Source of the DNA: Microbacterium sp. H83
GTDB taxonomy: Bacteria > Actinomycetota > Actinomycetes > Actinomycetales > Microbacteriaceae
DNA length: 64,000 bases
Reading direction: 5' to 3'
Assembly (NCBI RefSeq): GCF_001650405.1
Contig: NZ_LWCU01000001.1
Span: forward strand, 214,311 to 278,310
In this document: piece by piece, positions 34,375 through 43,267 of the stretch
Position numbering within the stretch: position 1 is the stretch's first letter
Layout of the letters: each line of letters opens with the position of its first letter
Program-made: the position numbers and the translations under genes
Notes under the pieces: model-generated
The model's database searches: none
Told to the model about the DNA's origin: nothing
What the model saw: the letters and a program-made list of their open reading frames with translations, nothing else

Positions 34375-34847
34375 GCGGATGCCTGGCTGTCGCGCGGGGG
34401 AACCGGGTAGCGGCCCGCGATGACGACGCGGTTGAACGCGTTGATCGACACGCACGCCCAGCTGAGCGCCGCGTACTCCTTCTCGGTGAAGATCGCGCCG
34501 ACGCGGTCGTACACGTCGTCGGAGATCCCGTCCTCGGAGATGAAGGTGAAGGCCTCGGCCAGCTCCAGGGCGGCTTCCTCGCGCTCGCTGAACACGTCGC
34601 TCTCCCGCCAGGTCGCGATCTGCATGAGGGTGTCCGTGTCGATCCCCGCGGCGAGCGCCCTGTCGACGTGGATGCGCGTGCAGTAGCCGCAGCCGTTGAG
34701 CTGCGAGCAATGGATCATCACGATCTCCTTGAGGCGGTCGTCGATCCCGTTCGCCGCGCAGATCTGTCCGACCGTCCGCGAGAACGCGTCGAGGGCCTTG
34801 TACGCCGCCGGCTCGGTCTTGGACAGATGCACACGCGTCTCGCTCAT
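34371..34847 (-). CDS. Carboxymuconolactone decarboxylase/AhpD-like protein
   Basis: The 158-residue alpha-helical protein carries the AhpD-type redox motif CGYCTRIH (Cys53, Cys56, His60) and the surrounding EIVMIHCSQLNGC pattern. Proteins like this are small peroxidase-like or thiol-relay enzymes; a true decarboxylase role is unlikely given the CxxC. A TACTAT -10 (34854-34859) lies exactly six bases before the ATG, so the transcript is leaderless. It forms a two-gene operon with the phosphatase. Confidence 0.9.
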   Translation of the reverse strand: MSETRVHLSKTEPAAYKALDAFSRTVGQICAANGIDDRLKEIVMIHCSQLNGCGYCTRIHVDRALAAGIDTDTLMQIATWRESDVFSEREEAALELAEAFTFISEDGISDDVYDRVGAIFTEKEYAALSWACVSINAFNRVVIAGRYPVPPRDSQASA

Positions 34848-34860
34848 GGATCAATAGTAT

Positions 34861-35025
34861 TCCGAAGTGCACGTCGGCTCGCCTCGCGGCCGTACAGGTC
34901 GTAGATCACATATGCACAAGCAGAAGTCAATTTGGTATGGCATTAAGCGCCATTCAGTGGACACTACGACGCACATTCTGCTCCCGCATTTCTCGTGCAC
35001 CTTCCACCCAGAGCAGAATGAGGGC
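34861..35025. other. AT-richer intergenic segment without a recognisable gene
   Basis: The 165 bases between the AhpD-like gene and the alpha/beta hydrolase are visibly richer in A and T (for example around 34910-34990) than the surrounding genes. Short open frames run through it, but none has family features. It contains the two divergent promoters and no clear repeat, tRNA or attachment-site feature. Confidence 0.5.
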
Positions 35026-35940
35026 GTGGCGATCGACATCGACGAGTTCAGCTATCTCCCCCTCCAGGCCGAGACCCTCGGGGTTGCTCTCCCCCGGGCC
35101 GAGCGCGTGGCAGTGGACCTCCCGGACGGGCGACGGCTCAGCGCTCTGCGCTACGGCGAGGGAGAGCCGAGGATCACGCTGCTGCACGGCGCGGGACTCA
35201 ACGCGCACACGTGGGACACGACCGCCCTCGCGCTGGGGCACCCCGTGCTCTCGATCGATCTCGCGGGTCACGGGGATTCGTCCTGGCGCAGCGACGCCGA
35301 TTACACCCCGCGAACCCTGGCAGCCGACGTCGCCGCCGCACTCGACGAATGGACGAACGCGCCGCAGCTGATCGTCGGACAGTCCCTGGGCGGTCTCACC
35401 GGCGCGGCGCTCGCGGCGTCGCGTCCCGACCTCGTCGCCGCGCTGCTCGTCGTGGACATCACTCCGGGGATCGACACGACCGCGGGTCCCGCGGCGCTGC
35501 GCGACTTCTACGCCGGCCCCACCGACTTCGCCACGCGCGACGAGCTGGTCGACCGCGCGATCGCCTTCGGCTTCGGCGGCGCGAGGCCCGACACCGAGCG
35601 CGGTGTGTTCCTGAACACGCGCGTCCGACCCGACGGTCGCGTCGAGTGGAAGCATCACTTCGCCCACCTCGCCGCACACGCTCTCGCGGCGCCCGACGCG
35701 GAAGTCGCGGCTGCCCCGGCGGTGCTGGACGGCTCGGGATGGGACGACCTCTCCGGCGTCGAGTCGCCGCTGACCCTCGTCCGTGCGACCGACGGGTTCG
35801 TCGCCGAGAGCGACGCGGAGGAGTTCCTCCGCAGGCTCCCCCATGCACGCGTGGTGGTCGTGCAAGCCACGCACAACGTGCAGGAGACGGCCCCGACCGA
35901 ACTCGCCGCGCTGATCGGAGCATCCGCCCCCGCCGCCTGA
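35026..35940 (+). CDS. Alpha/beta hydrolase
   Basis: The 304-residue protein is an alpha/beta hydrolase: oxyanion segment LLHGAGLNAHTWD, nucleophile elbow GQSLGG, acid Asp in RATDGFV, and His in QATHNVQ. Similarity is to esterase/epoxide- or haloalkane-hydrolase-like actinobacterial enzymes; the substrate is unknown. I choose GTG 35026 because CAGAAT at 35014-35019 lies exactly six bases upstream and MAIDIDEFSYLP fits the family start. In-frame codons reach 159 bases further upstream but through the AT-rich leader. It is 98 bases before the ABC importer operon and on the same strand. Confidence 0.82.
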   Translation: MAIDIDEFSYLPLQAETLGVALPRAERVAVDLPDGRRLSALRYGEGEPRITLLHGAGLNAHTWDTTALALGHPVLSIDLAGHGDSSWRSDADYTPRTLAADVAAALDEWTNAPQLIVGQSLGGLTGAALAASRPDLVAALLVVDITPGIDTTAGPAALRDFYAGPTDFATRDELVDRAIAFGFGGARPDTERGVFLNTRVRPDGRVEWKHHFAHLAAHALAAPDAEVAAAPAVLDGSGWDDLSGVESPLTLVRATDGFVAESDAEEFLRRLPHARVVVVQATHNVQETAPTELAALIGASAPAA

Positions 35941-36038
35941 TTGTGACGCTCCGTTCCACAGGGGCCCGCACCACCCCGAGACATCCCTAGGCTCGATCCA
36001 CCGGCACACAGCACCTGCCGCACCGAGAGGAAACACCC

Positions 36039-37559
36039 ATGTTCCGACGTACGCGACGATTCGCGCTGATCTCCGCACTCGCGGCGAGCGCCGTCATCCT
36101 CAGCGCCTGCTCCGGCTCTGCGGAGCCCGAGACCACGACCCCGGTCGGCGAACCCGATCCCGATGCCACGCTCCAGGTCGGTCTGGTCCTCGAGCCGACG
36201 AACCTCGACATCCGACGCACCAGCGGTGCGGCGCTCGAGCAGATCCTGATCGACAACATCTACGAGGGACTGGTCAGCCGCACTCCGGAGAACGAGATCG
36301 TCCCGCGCCTCGCTGCGGAGTACGAGGTCTCCGACGACGGACTGACCTACACGTTCACGTTGAACGAGGGCATCACGTTCCACAGCGGCACGGCGCTCAC
36401 GTCCGCCGACGTGGTGGCGTCCTACGAGGCGGTCCGCACCGACACCACGCTGCAGGGCAACGCGGAGTTCGCCCCGGTCGCCTCGATCACCGCCCCCGAT
36501 CCCGCGACCGTGCAGATCGTGCTGTCGGAGCCGAACCAGAACTTCCTGTTCTCGCTCACCGGTCCGGCCGGGCTCGTCTTCCAGACGGGAGACACCACCG
36601 ACCTCAAGACGGCGGAGAACGGCACCGGCCCCTTCACCCTCACCCGGTGGAGCAAGGGCAGCGCGATCACGTTCGCGCGGAACGACGCCTACTGGGGCGA
36701 GCCGGCGGGCGTCGCCGAGGTCGAGTTCCAGTACATCCCCGACTTCACGGCCGGTGTCAACACCGCGCTCGACGGCGGCGTCCAGGTGCTGACGGCGGTC
36801 GACCCCAACCTCGCGCCGCAGCTCGAGGACTCCGGCGATTTCACTCTGACGACGGGGCGGACCACCGACAAGGCGACCCTCGCGTTCAACAACGCCAAGG
36901 CACCGCTCGACGACGTGCGCGTGCGCGAGGCCCTGCGCCTGGCGATCGATCACGAGGCGCTCGTGGAGGCCGTCGGGTCGGGCTCGACGCTCTACGGCCC
37001 CATCCCCGAGCTCGACCCCGGATACGAGGACCTCTCCGATGTGATCTCGTACGATCCGGAGAAGGCCAAGCAGCTGCTCGCCGAGGCCGGGCAGGAGGAC
37101 CTCGAGCTCACCCTCACGATCCCCGGGTTCTACGGCACGACCGTTCCGAAGGTCCTGATCTCCGATTTCCAGAAGGTCGGAGTCACCCTGGAGGTCGACT
37201 CCGTCGAGTTCCCCACGTGGCTCGAGGACGTCTACACCAACAAGGACTACGACCTGAGCTTCGTGCTCCACGTCGAGCCGCGCGACTTCGGCAACTTCGC
37301 CGACCCGGACTACTACTTCGGCTACGACAACAGCGAGGTGCAGGCGCTCTACACCGAGGCCCTCGCTGAGGTCGACCCCGACAGGTCCGCCGAGCTGCTG
37401 GCCGAGGCCGCGCGCATCGTCTCCGAGGATCACGCCGCGGACTGGCTGTACAACGGCGCCACCATCACCGCCGTCAGCCCGCTGGTCTCCGGCTTCCCGA
37501 AGGACTCGATCAACTCGCGGATCGACCTCGCCGGCGTCACGGTCGCCGCCGAGCAGTGA
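36039..37559 (+). CDS. ABC transporter substrate-binding lipoprotein (SBP_bac_5 family)
   Basis: The 506-residue protein is a lipoprotein: signal peptide with lipobox LSAC, Cys24 lipidated. The mature part is a family 5 (oligopeptide, dipeptide or nickel-type) binding protein with the LEPTNLDIRRTSG start, EGLVSRTPENEIVPRLAAEYEVS, and VREALRLAIDHEALV. It captures a peptide or similar solute outside the membrane for the importer encoded next. A TAGGCT -10 lies before it (around 35988), and GAGAGGAAA serves as ribosome-binding site. Confidence 0.93.
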   Translation: MFRRTRRFALISALAASAVILSACSGSAEPETTTPVGEPDPDATLQVGLVLEPTNLDIRRTSGAALEQILIDNIYEGLVSRTPENEIVPRLAAEYEVSDDGLTYTFTLNEGITFHSGTALTSADVVASYEAVRTDTTLQGNAEFAPVASITAPDPATVQIVLSEPNQNFLFSLTGPAGLVFQTGDTTDLKTAENGTGPFTLTRWSKGSAITFARNDAYWGEPAGVAEVEFQYIPDFTAGVNTALDGGVQVLTAVDPNLAPQLEDSGDFTLTTGRTTDKATLAFNNAKAPLDDVRVREALRLAIDHEALVEAVGSGSTLYGPIPELDPGYEDLSDVISYDPEKAKQLLAEAGQEDLELTLTIPGFYGTTVPKVLISDFQKVGVTLEVDSVEFPTWLEDVYTNKDYDLSFVLHVEPRDFGNFADPDYYFGYDNSEVQALYTEALAEVDPDRSAELLAEAARIVSEDHAADWLYNGATITAVSPLVSGFPKDSINSRIDLAGVTVAAEQ

Positions 37560-37572
37560 CGACCCCCACGTC

Positions 37573-38520
37573 GTGATCCGCTACGCGCTCGGCCGAGGAG
37601 CCCTGCTCATCGCAGGGCTCCTCGTGTCGAGCGTGCTCATCTTCCTGACCCTCCGCGTGTTCCCCGGCGATGTGGCTCAGCTGATCGCCGGGACGCAGGC
37701 GTCTCCCGACGAGGTGGACGCACTGCGAGAGTCCCTGGGTCTCGATCGCCCGCTCCCCGCGCAGTACGCGGAGTGGATCGGCGGCATCCTCCGCGGAGAC
37801 CTCGGGACCTCTCTGCTGTCCGGCGCCTCGGTCGGCGAGGAGCTGCTCCTGAAGTCCCAGGTCACCGTGCCTCTCGGGGTCATGTCCCTTCTCATCGCCG
37901 TGCTCATCGCGGTGCCCTTCGGCATCCTCGCTGCGCTTCGTCGGGGCGGCGCCGGCGGAACGGCGCTCAGCGTCGGAGCGCAGGCCCTGGCGGCGGTCCC
38001 CGTGGTGTGGGCCGGGATGATGCTGATCGTGGTGTTCTCCGTATGGCTGGGATGGCTTCCCCCGCAGGGCTTCCCCCGTACGGGATGGAGCACCCCGGGG
38101 CAGGCGATCGAATCCCTGCTGCTCCCCGCGCTCACCATCGGGATCGTCGAGGGCGCGATGCTGATGCGCTTCGTCCGCAGCGCGACGCTGCAGGCCGCGA
38201 GCGAGGACTTCGTGCGCACGGCGGCGGCGAAGGGGCTCACGCGCACCCGGGCGCTCATCTCGCACGGCATCCCGGCCGTGGGTCTCTCGATCATCACGGT
38301 GCTCGGCCTGCAGGTCGCGGGGATCATCGTGGGATCCGTCGTCATCGAGCAGCTGTTCACGCTGCCCGGCATCGGACGGATGCTCGTCGCCGACGTGGGC
38401 ACGCGCGACCTGATCAAGGTGCAGAGCGAGCTCCTCGTCCTGACGGGCTTCGTGCTGATCGTCGGCTTCCTCGTCGATCTCCTGCACCGCGCCGTCGACC
38501 CGCGGCAGAGGGAGGCGTGA
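37573..38520 (+). CDS. ABC importer permease, DppB-like
   Basis: The 315-residue protein has the six-helix BPD_transp_1 fold of DppB/OppB permeases, with the N-terminal TLRVFPGDVAQLIAG signature and the cytoplasmic EAA-like loop FVRTAAAKGLTRTRALISHGIPA that contacts the ATPases. The GTG at 37573 follows the binding-protein stop by 13 bases. With the next permease it forms the transmembrane channel. Its stop overlaps the next start (TGATG). Confidence 0.94.
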   Translation: MIRYALGRGALLIAGLLVSSVLIFLTLRVFPGDVAQLIAGTQASPDEVDALRESLGLDRPLPAQYAEWIGGILRGDLGTSLLSGASVGEELLLKSQVTVPLGVMSLLIAVLIAVPFGILAALRRGGAGGTALSVGAQALAAVPVVWAGMMLIVVFSVWLGWLPPQGFPRTGWSTPGQAIESLLLPALTIGIVEGAMLMRFVRSATLQAASEDFVRTAAAKGLTRTRALISHGIPAVGLSIITVLGLQVAGIIVGSVVIEQLFTLPGIGRMLVADVGTRDLIKVQSELLVLTGFVLIVGFLVDLLHRAVDPRQREA

Positions 38521-39386
38521 TGCCCCGCTGGATGCCACGACTGTGGCGGACCGCGACCGGTCGCTTCGGCCTCGTCGTCGTCGCGCTCGTCGGGATCGCC
38601 GCCCTCGTGTCCCTCTTCTGGACGCCCTTCGATCCACAGGAGTCCGACCTGCGCAGCCGCTGGGGGACGCCGGGATGGCCTCACCTCCTCGGAACGGACG
38701 ACACCGGGCGCGACATCCTCAGCCTGCTGATGGCCGGCGCCCGTACGACGGTCTTCGTGAGTGTCGGTGCGGGGATCATCGCCACCCTGCTCGGCATCGC
38801 CCTCGCGGCGCTCGGCGCTCTCACCGCCCGCTGGGTCCGGGAGTCGGTCGCGGTGCTCGTCGACATCCTCATCGCCTTCCCCGTGCTCCTGATCGCGATG
38901 ATGATCTCGTCCGTGTGGGGAGGATCGCTGTGGGTCGTGATCTGGGCCGTCGGCATCGGCTTCGGCGTGAACATCGCCCGCGTGACGCGCCCCGAGCTGC
39001 GGCGGGTGCAGCGCAGCGACTTCGTCCTCGCGGCGCGTGCCTCCGGGCTCACAAGCGGCCAGAGCCTCATCCGCCATCTGCTCCCCAACGTGGCTCCGGT
39101 CTTCATCGTGCAGCTGTCGTGGTCGATGGCGGTCGCGGTCCTCGCCGAGGCCGGGCTGTCGTACCTCGGCTTCGGCGCGTCGGTCGTCGAGCCCAGCTGG
39201 GGTCTTCTCCTCGCCGACCTGCAGCGCTACATCGGCGTGCATCCGCTCTCGGTGATCTGGCCGGGGCTCGCGATCACCGTCACGGTCCTCGCGTTGAATC
39301 TCCTCGGCGACGGCCTGCGGGAGGCGACCGACCCAACTCTGCGACACCGGACGGCCGAGACCCACACCCCGGCGGTGGTCGCATGA
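38520..39386 (+). CDS. ABC importer permease, DppC-like
   Basis: The 288-residue protein has an N-terminal OppC_N segment (DPQESDLRSRWGTPGWPHLLGTDDTGRDILS) and the BPD_transp_1 domain with EAA loop FVLAARASGLTSGQSLIRHLLPN. The real start is the ATG at 38520, overlapping the TGA of the first permease by one base. Longer open frame upstream is a shadow of the preceding gene. The stop overlaps the next ATPase start (ATGA). Confidence 0.94.
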   Translation: MPRWMPRLWRTATGRFGLVVVALVGIAALVSLFWTPFDPQESDLRSRWGTPGWPHLLGTDDTGRDILSLLMAGARTTVFVSVGAGIIATLLGIALAALGALTARWVRESVAVLVDILIAFPVLLIAMMISSVWGGSLWVVIWAVGIGFGVNIARVTRPELRRVQRSDFVLAARASGLTSGQSLIRHLLPNVAPVFIVQLSWSMAVAVLAEAGLSYLGFGASVVEPSWGLLLADLQRYIGVHPLSVIWPGLAITVTVLALNLLGDGLREATDPTLRHRTAETHTPAVVA

Positions 39387-40174
39387 GCCTCGTGGTGCAG
39401 GACCTCGTGATCCGCATCGACGGACGGGCGGTGGTCGACGGCGTGTCCTTCGACGTCCCCGACGGCACCCGTCTCGGACTCATCGGCGAGTCCGGATCCG
39501 GGAAGTCCCTCACCGCCCTGGCGCTGCTCGGACTCCTGCCCGACGGAGCGGAGGCCTCCGGCAGCATCCGCTGGAACGGCGTCGAGCTCATCGGGATGCC
39601 CGACCGCGAACTCGCGAGGCTCCGCGGCGACGACATCGGGATCGTCTTCCAGGAGCCGCGCACAGCCCTGAATCCGATCCGCACGGTGGGAAGGCAGATC
39701 GCCGAGTCGATCCGCATCCACGAGGGCGTCGGTCGCCGCGAGGCGCGGGACCGGGCCATCGAGGAGGCGGCGCGCGTGCGGCTCCCCGATCCGCCGACCA
39801 TCGTCGACCGCTACCCGCACCAGCTCTCCGGAGGCCAGCGCCAGCGCGTCGCCATCGCCATGGCGCTCGCCTGCCGTCCCCGACTGCTCATCGCCGATGA
39901 GCCGACGACTGCTCTCGACGTCACGATCCAGGCGGAGATCCTCACGCTCCTCCTCCGGCTCGTCGAAGAGGAGGGCATGTCCCTGGTGTTCATCACGCAC
40001 GACCTCGCGGTGCTGGCCCAGATCGCCACCCACGGCGTGGTGCTCGATCGCGGCCGGGTCGTGGAGTCGGCCCCCATCGGCACCCTGCTCACGAGCCCAG
40101 CGGCCGACGTCACCCGGGCGCTGCTCCGCGACGCGACCGCGACGCTGTGGCGTCCGGAAGGAGATGAGGGATGA
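39383..40174 (+). CDS. ABC importer ATPase, DppD-like
   Basis: The 263-residue ATPase has Walker [10 protein letters not shown]-loop, the ABC signature [12 protein letters not shown], Walker [13 protein letters not shown] and switch His in FITHDLAVL. It energises import together with the second ATPase encoded next. The C-terminal oligopeptide-specific extension of DppD is short. It is coupled on both sides by ATGA overlaps. Confidence 0.94.
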   Translation: MSLVVQDLVIRIDGRAVVDGVSFDVPDGTRLGLIGESGSGKSLTALALLGLLPDGAEASGSIRWNGVELIGMPDRELARLRGDDIGIVFQEPRTALNPIRTVGRQIAESIRIHEGVGRREARDRAIEEAARVRLPDPPTIVDRYPHQLSGGQRQRVAIAMALACRPRLLIADEPTTALDVTIQAEILTLLLRLVEEEGMSLVFITHDLAVLAQIATHGVVLDRGRVVESAPIGTLLTSPAADVTRALLRDATATLWRPEGDEG

Positions 40175-40965
40175 ATCTCATCGAAGCACGGGGTCTGCAG
40201 AGGGACTTCCCGACACCGGGGCGCTCGACCTTCGGACGCATCGGCACGCAGACCGCGCTCGCGCCGACCGACCTCGACATCGTCGCGGGATCGTCCGTCG
40301 GCATCATCGGCGAGTCCGGATCGGGCAAATCGACCCTCGTCCGACTGCTGCTGGGTCTCGATCGCCCCACCTCCGGCACCGTCGCCGTCGACGGCAGGCC
40401 CGTCGACCCGAGCGCTCCGGCCCGGTCGCTGCACTGGCTGCGCAGGCTCACCGGACTGGTGTTCCAGGACCCCTACGCCTCCCTGGACCCGCGCATGTCG
40501 GCGGGGCAGATCATCGGCGAGCCGCTGTGGGCGCTCGACATCCCCGGCGATCGACGCGCCCGCGTCCGGGAGGTGCTGCAGCAGGTGGGTCTCGACCCGG
40601 AGATGGCCGAGCGCTACCCGCACGAGTTCTCGGGAGGGCAGCGCCAGCGGATCGCGCTCGCCCGCGCGATCGTGCACCGCCCGCGCATCCTCGTCGGCGA
40701 TGAACCGCTGTCCGCGCTCGACGTCACCGTGCGCGCCCAGATCCTGGAGCTGCTCGTCGAACTGCGCCGGAGCACGGAGCTGACCCTGGTCCTCGTCTCG
40801 CACGACATCGGCGTCGTGCAGAGCGTCTGCGACACGGTGGTCGTCATGAAGGGCGGCAGCATCGTCGAGCGCGGCGGCACGGCGGCCGTGCTGCGTGCCC
40901 CGCAGCATCCGTACACCAGGACGCTGCTGGCGGCGATACCGGTCATCCCCGCTCCCCCGGCCTGA
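40171..40965 (+). CDS. ABC importer ATPase, DppF-like
   Basis: The 264-residue ATPase has Walker [10 protein letters not shown], signature [14 protein letters not shown], Walker [13 protein letters not shown] and switch His VSHDIGVV, and ends with the oligo_HPY-type [12 protein letters not shown] motif usual in OppF/DppF proteins. It is the last gene of the five-gene importer. A short GC-rich dyad at 40976-40990 after the stop may be a weak terminator. Confidence 0.94.
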   Translation: MNLIEARGLQRDFPTPGRSTFGRIGTQTALAPTDLDIVAGSSVGIIGESGSGKSTLVRLLLGLDRPTSGTVAVDGRPVDPSAPARSLHWLRRLTGLVFQDPYASLDPRMSAGQIIGEPLWALDIPGDRRARVREVLQQVGLDPEMAERYPHEFSGGQRQRIALARAIVHRPRILVGDEPLSALDVTVRAQILELLVELRRSTELTLVLVSHDIGVVQSVCDTVVVMKGGSIVERGGTAAVLRAPQHPYTRTLLAAIPVIPAPPA

Positions 40966-41000
40966 TCCGCTCCGGCGCGGCTCCGCCGCGGCGGCCGCGC

Positions 41001-41618
41001 TCAGCGACCGGCGGACGCGCCGAAGAGCCTGCGACGGCGGTCCGGGGTGAGAGCGCGCTTCATGTACACCGTCCCGAGCTCACGGCCGAACTTGTGCCCG
41101 ACCCGCCCCATGCGGCCCGCCTCCTCGAAACCGAGCGCGGCGTGCAGCCGGATCGACGCCTCCGCCTTGGAGTCGCTGATCACCGCCACCATCTCGCGGA
41201 TGCCGAGCTGCTCGCACGCATCGATGAGGGCCTGCAGCAGGGCCCGCCCGAGTCCCTTGCCGCCGGCGCCCGGACCGAGGTAGATCGAATCCTCGACCGT
41301 GTACCGGTAGGCGTTCTTGCCCGCCCAGGGCTGCGCGAGGGCGTACCCGAGCAGGACCCCCGACGGCGACACCGCCACGAGGAACGGCAGCCGGAGCTTC
41401 GTCAGGAGCGCGAACTTCTCCCGCCAGTACGGGATGCTGCTCCGTCGGTCGTCGAGCGTCACGACCGAGTTGCTCACGAAATGGTTGTAGATCTCCCGCA
41501 CGTACGGGAGGTCCGCGGAGCGCGCCGCGCGGATCGAGTAGGCGAACACGTCGGGAGACGACGGCGGACGCAGATGGCGCGGCAGCACCCGGCGACGATC
41601 ACCGGGTTCGAACTGCAT
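41001..41618 (-). CDS. GNAT acetyltransferase, phosphinothricin-acetyltransferase-like
   Basis: The 205-residue protein has a GNAT fold: the acetyl-CoA loop of the form [12 protein letters not shown], the [14 protein letters not shown] start region, and [13 protein letters not shown]. This resembles the PAT/MnaT subgroup, which acetylates amino-acid-like substrates such as methionine sulfoximine. Extra residues at both ends (including PDRRRRLFG) are not typical. A TAAGCT -10 (41625-41630) six bases before the ATG indicates a leaderless mRNA. It is separated from ung by only four bases. Confidence 0.85.
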   Translation of the reverse strand: MQFEPGDRRRVLPRHLRPPSSPDVFAYSIRAARSADLPYVREIYNHFVSNSVVTLDDRRSSIPYWREKFALLTKLRLPFLVAVSPSGVLLGYALAQPWAGKNAYRYTVEDSIYLGPGAGGKGLGRALLQALIDACEQLGIREMVAVISDSKAEASIRLHAALGFEEAGRMGRVGHKFGRELGTVYMKRALTPDRRRRLFGASAGR

Positions 41619-41622
41619 GCGA

Positions 41623-42333
41623 TCAGCTTAGGGGGCGCTCTCCCTCGACGCGCCAGTCCACCGCGGACGCGCCGAGACCCTCCAGCAGGGCGTTCGCCCG
41701 GGAGAAGGGCCGAGAGCCGAAGAAACCGCGACTCGCCGACAGCGGCGACGGGTGCGCCGAGGCGATCACGGGGGTCGTGCCGAGCAGGGGCTCGAGCTTC
41801 GCCGCATCCCGGCCCCAGAGGATCGCGACGAGCGGCTCCTGCCGCGCGACGAGGGCCCTGATCGCGAGCTCCGTCACGGCCTCCCACCCCCACCCGCGAT
41901 GCGAGGCGGCGGCGCCCGGCCGCACGGTGAGCACGCGGTTCAGCAGCAGCACGCCCTGATCGCTCCAGGCGGTGAGGTCGCCGTGCGGTGCCGGCGGGAT
42001 GCCCAGGTCGCTCTCGCGCTCCCGGTAGATGTTGCCGAGGCTGCGCGGGAGCGGGCGGACCTCCCGGTCGACGGCGAACGAGAGGCCGATGGGGTGCCCG
42101 GGCGTCGGATACGGGTCCTGTCCCGTGATGAGCACTCTGACGTCGGCGAGCGGGCGCTGGAAGGCGCGCAGCACGTGGTCACCGGCCGGGAGGTATCCGC
42201 GGCCGGCGGCCTGCTCGGCGCGCAGGCGCTCGCCGAGCGTCGTGACGACGTCCTGGGCGGGAGCGAGGGCGCGCGCCCAGCCCGGATCCATGAGGCCGTC
42301 GGCGGCGAGCTCCGCGAGGGTGCGCGGCGTCAC
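41623..42333 (-). CDS. ung: Uracil-DNA glycosylase
   Basis: UNG removes uracil from DNA, the first step of base-excision repair. The 236-residue family 1 enzyme has the catalytic water-activating loop [13 protein letters not shown], the uracil-pocket LLLNRVLTV, and the minor-groove [14 protein letters not shown] loop. The start is GTG at 42333, three bases after the SDR gene's stop, so it is probably read from the same transcript. Confidence 0.96.
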   Translation of the reverse strand: MTPRTLAELAADGLMDPGWARALAPAQDVVTTLGERLRAEQAAGRGYLPAGDHVLRAFQRPLADVRVLITGQDPYPTPGHPIGLSFAVDREVRPLPRSLGNIYRERESDLGIPPAPHGDLTAWSDQGVLLLNRVLTVRPGAAASHRGWGWEAVTELAIRALVARQEPLVAILWGRDAAKLEPLLGTTPVIASAHPSPLSASRGFFGSRPFSRANALLEGLGASAVDWRVEGERPLS

Positions 42334-42336
42334 GGG

Positions 42337-43119
42337 TCAGCCGACGGGGCGCACGCGCAGCGGACCGCGTGCGAGCAGATGATTCGCGGACTGCGCGACA
42401 GGGCGCATGGTGATGAGGTCCAGATTCACGTGGCCGGGCGCGTCGAGCGCGTAGGCGATGACGTCGGCGACGTCCTCCGCGCGCAGCGGCGCCTCGACTC
42501 CGGAGTACACGGCCTCGGCCGCCACGCTGTCGCCGCCGAGGCGGTTCAGGGTGAACTCCTCGGTGTGGACCATGCCGGGGGCGACCTCCGCGACGCGGAT
42601 CGGCTCGCCGTTCAGCTCGAGCCGCAATGCGTGCACCAGCATCGACTGCGCGGCCTTCGCGGCGTTGTATCCACCGCCGCCGGCGTAGGCCACCTGCGCC
42701 GCGGTCGACGTCACGAAGAGCGTGTCGGCGTGCCCGTCCTGGGCCGCGGCGCGACGCAGCAGAGGCAGCAGGCCCGCGACCAGCCGCTGGCTGGACAGCA
42801 CGTTCGCGTCGTACATCCACTGCCAGTCGCTGACGGACGCGTCCTCGACCCGGTCGGTGCCGCGGGCTCCGCCCGCCACCTGCACCAGCGCGTGCACCGG
42901 CCCCGACCGCTCGACCTCCTCGACCAGCGCCGTCACCGCGTCCCCGTCCGTGAGATCGCAGGCGATCGCGGATGCCCCCGTCTCCTGCGCCAGGGCCGAC
43001 AGCCGATCGGCGCGCCTCGCCACGCCGATCACATCCCAGCCCGCGGCGCGGAGCCTGCGCACTGTCGCCTCTCCGATCCCCGAGCTCGCACCGGTCACGA
43101 CTGCACGCCTGATCACCAT
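42337..43119 (-). CDS. Short-chain dehydrogenase/reductase (SDR)
   Basis: The 260-residue classical SDR has the cofactor motif TGASSGIGEA, ARRADRL after the second strand (Arg after beta-2 favours NADPH), and the catalytic YNAAK. The expected catalytic serine lies in VTSTAAQVA, where Ser is followed by Thr. Substrate unknown. A TACGGT -10 (43126-43131) six bases before the ATG indicates a leaderless mRNA. It heads a unit with ung and the GNAT gene. Confidence 0.87.
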   Translation of the reverse strand: MVIRRAVVTGASSGIGEATVRRLRAAGWDVIGVARRADRLSALAQETGASAIACDLTDGDAVTALVEEVERSGPVHALVQVAGGARGTDRVEDASVSDWQWMYDANVLSSQRLVAGLLPLLRRAAAQDGHADTLFVTSTAAQVAYAGGGGYNAAKAAQSMLVHALRLELNGEPIRVAEVAPGMVHTEEFTLNRLGGDSVAAEAVYSGVEAPLRAEDVADVIAYALDAPGHVNLDLITMRPVAQSANHLLARGPLRVRPVG

Positions 43120-43185
43120 GCCTCCACCGTACGATGTTCCGGGCGGAAACGCGGGCGCACACTGTTACGTCACATTTCCCGTCCG

Positions 43186-43215
43186 TTGTTGACAGGAATC
43201 GATGTTCCGTACTCT
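43186..43215 (+). promoter_or_regulatory. Putative metY promoter
   Basis: TACTCT (43210-43215) with TTGTTG (43186-43191, 18-base spacer) or TTGACA (43189-43194, 15-base spacer) fits a housekeeping promoter. The dyad GGAA-TCGATG-TTCC lies between the elements, and TGTTACGTCACA, a near palindrome, lies about 30 bases further upstream; either could bind a methionine-responsive regulator. I do not see the conserved core of a SAM riboswitch in the 50-base leader. Confidence 0.5.
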
Positions 43216-43267
43216 CGCTGCAACGGCATCAGCCGTCCCGACCTTCCAACCGTTCCAGGGGGAACAC

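Noticed and set aside
34861-35025. AT-rich segment as a mobile element or attachment site
   Set aside because: There is no integrase, tRNA, inverted or direct repeat, and both flanking genes are intact; it is best read as promoter DNA.
40976-40990. Terminator after the ABC importer operon
   Set aside because: CGCGGC-TCC-GCCGCG has only six pairs and no U tract; too weak to report as a terminator.
43120-43267. SAM riboswitch upstream of metY
   Set aside because: The leader after the likely transcript start is about 50 bases and I cannot find the conserved core stems of SAM-I or SAM-IV; a protein regulator is more likely.
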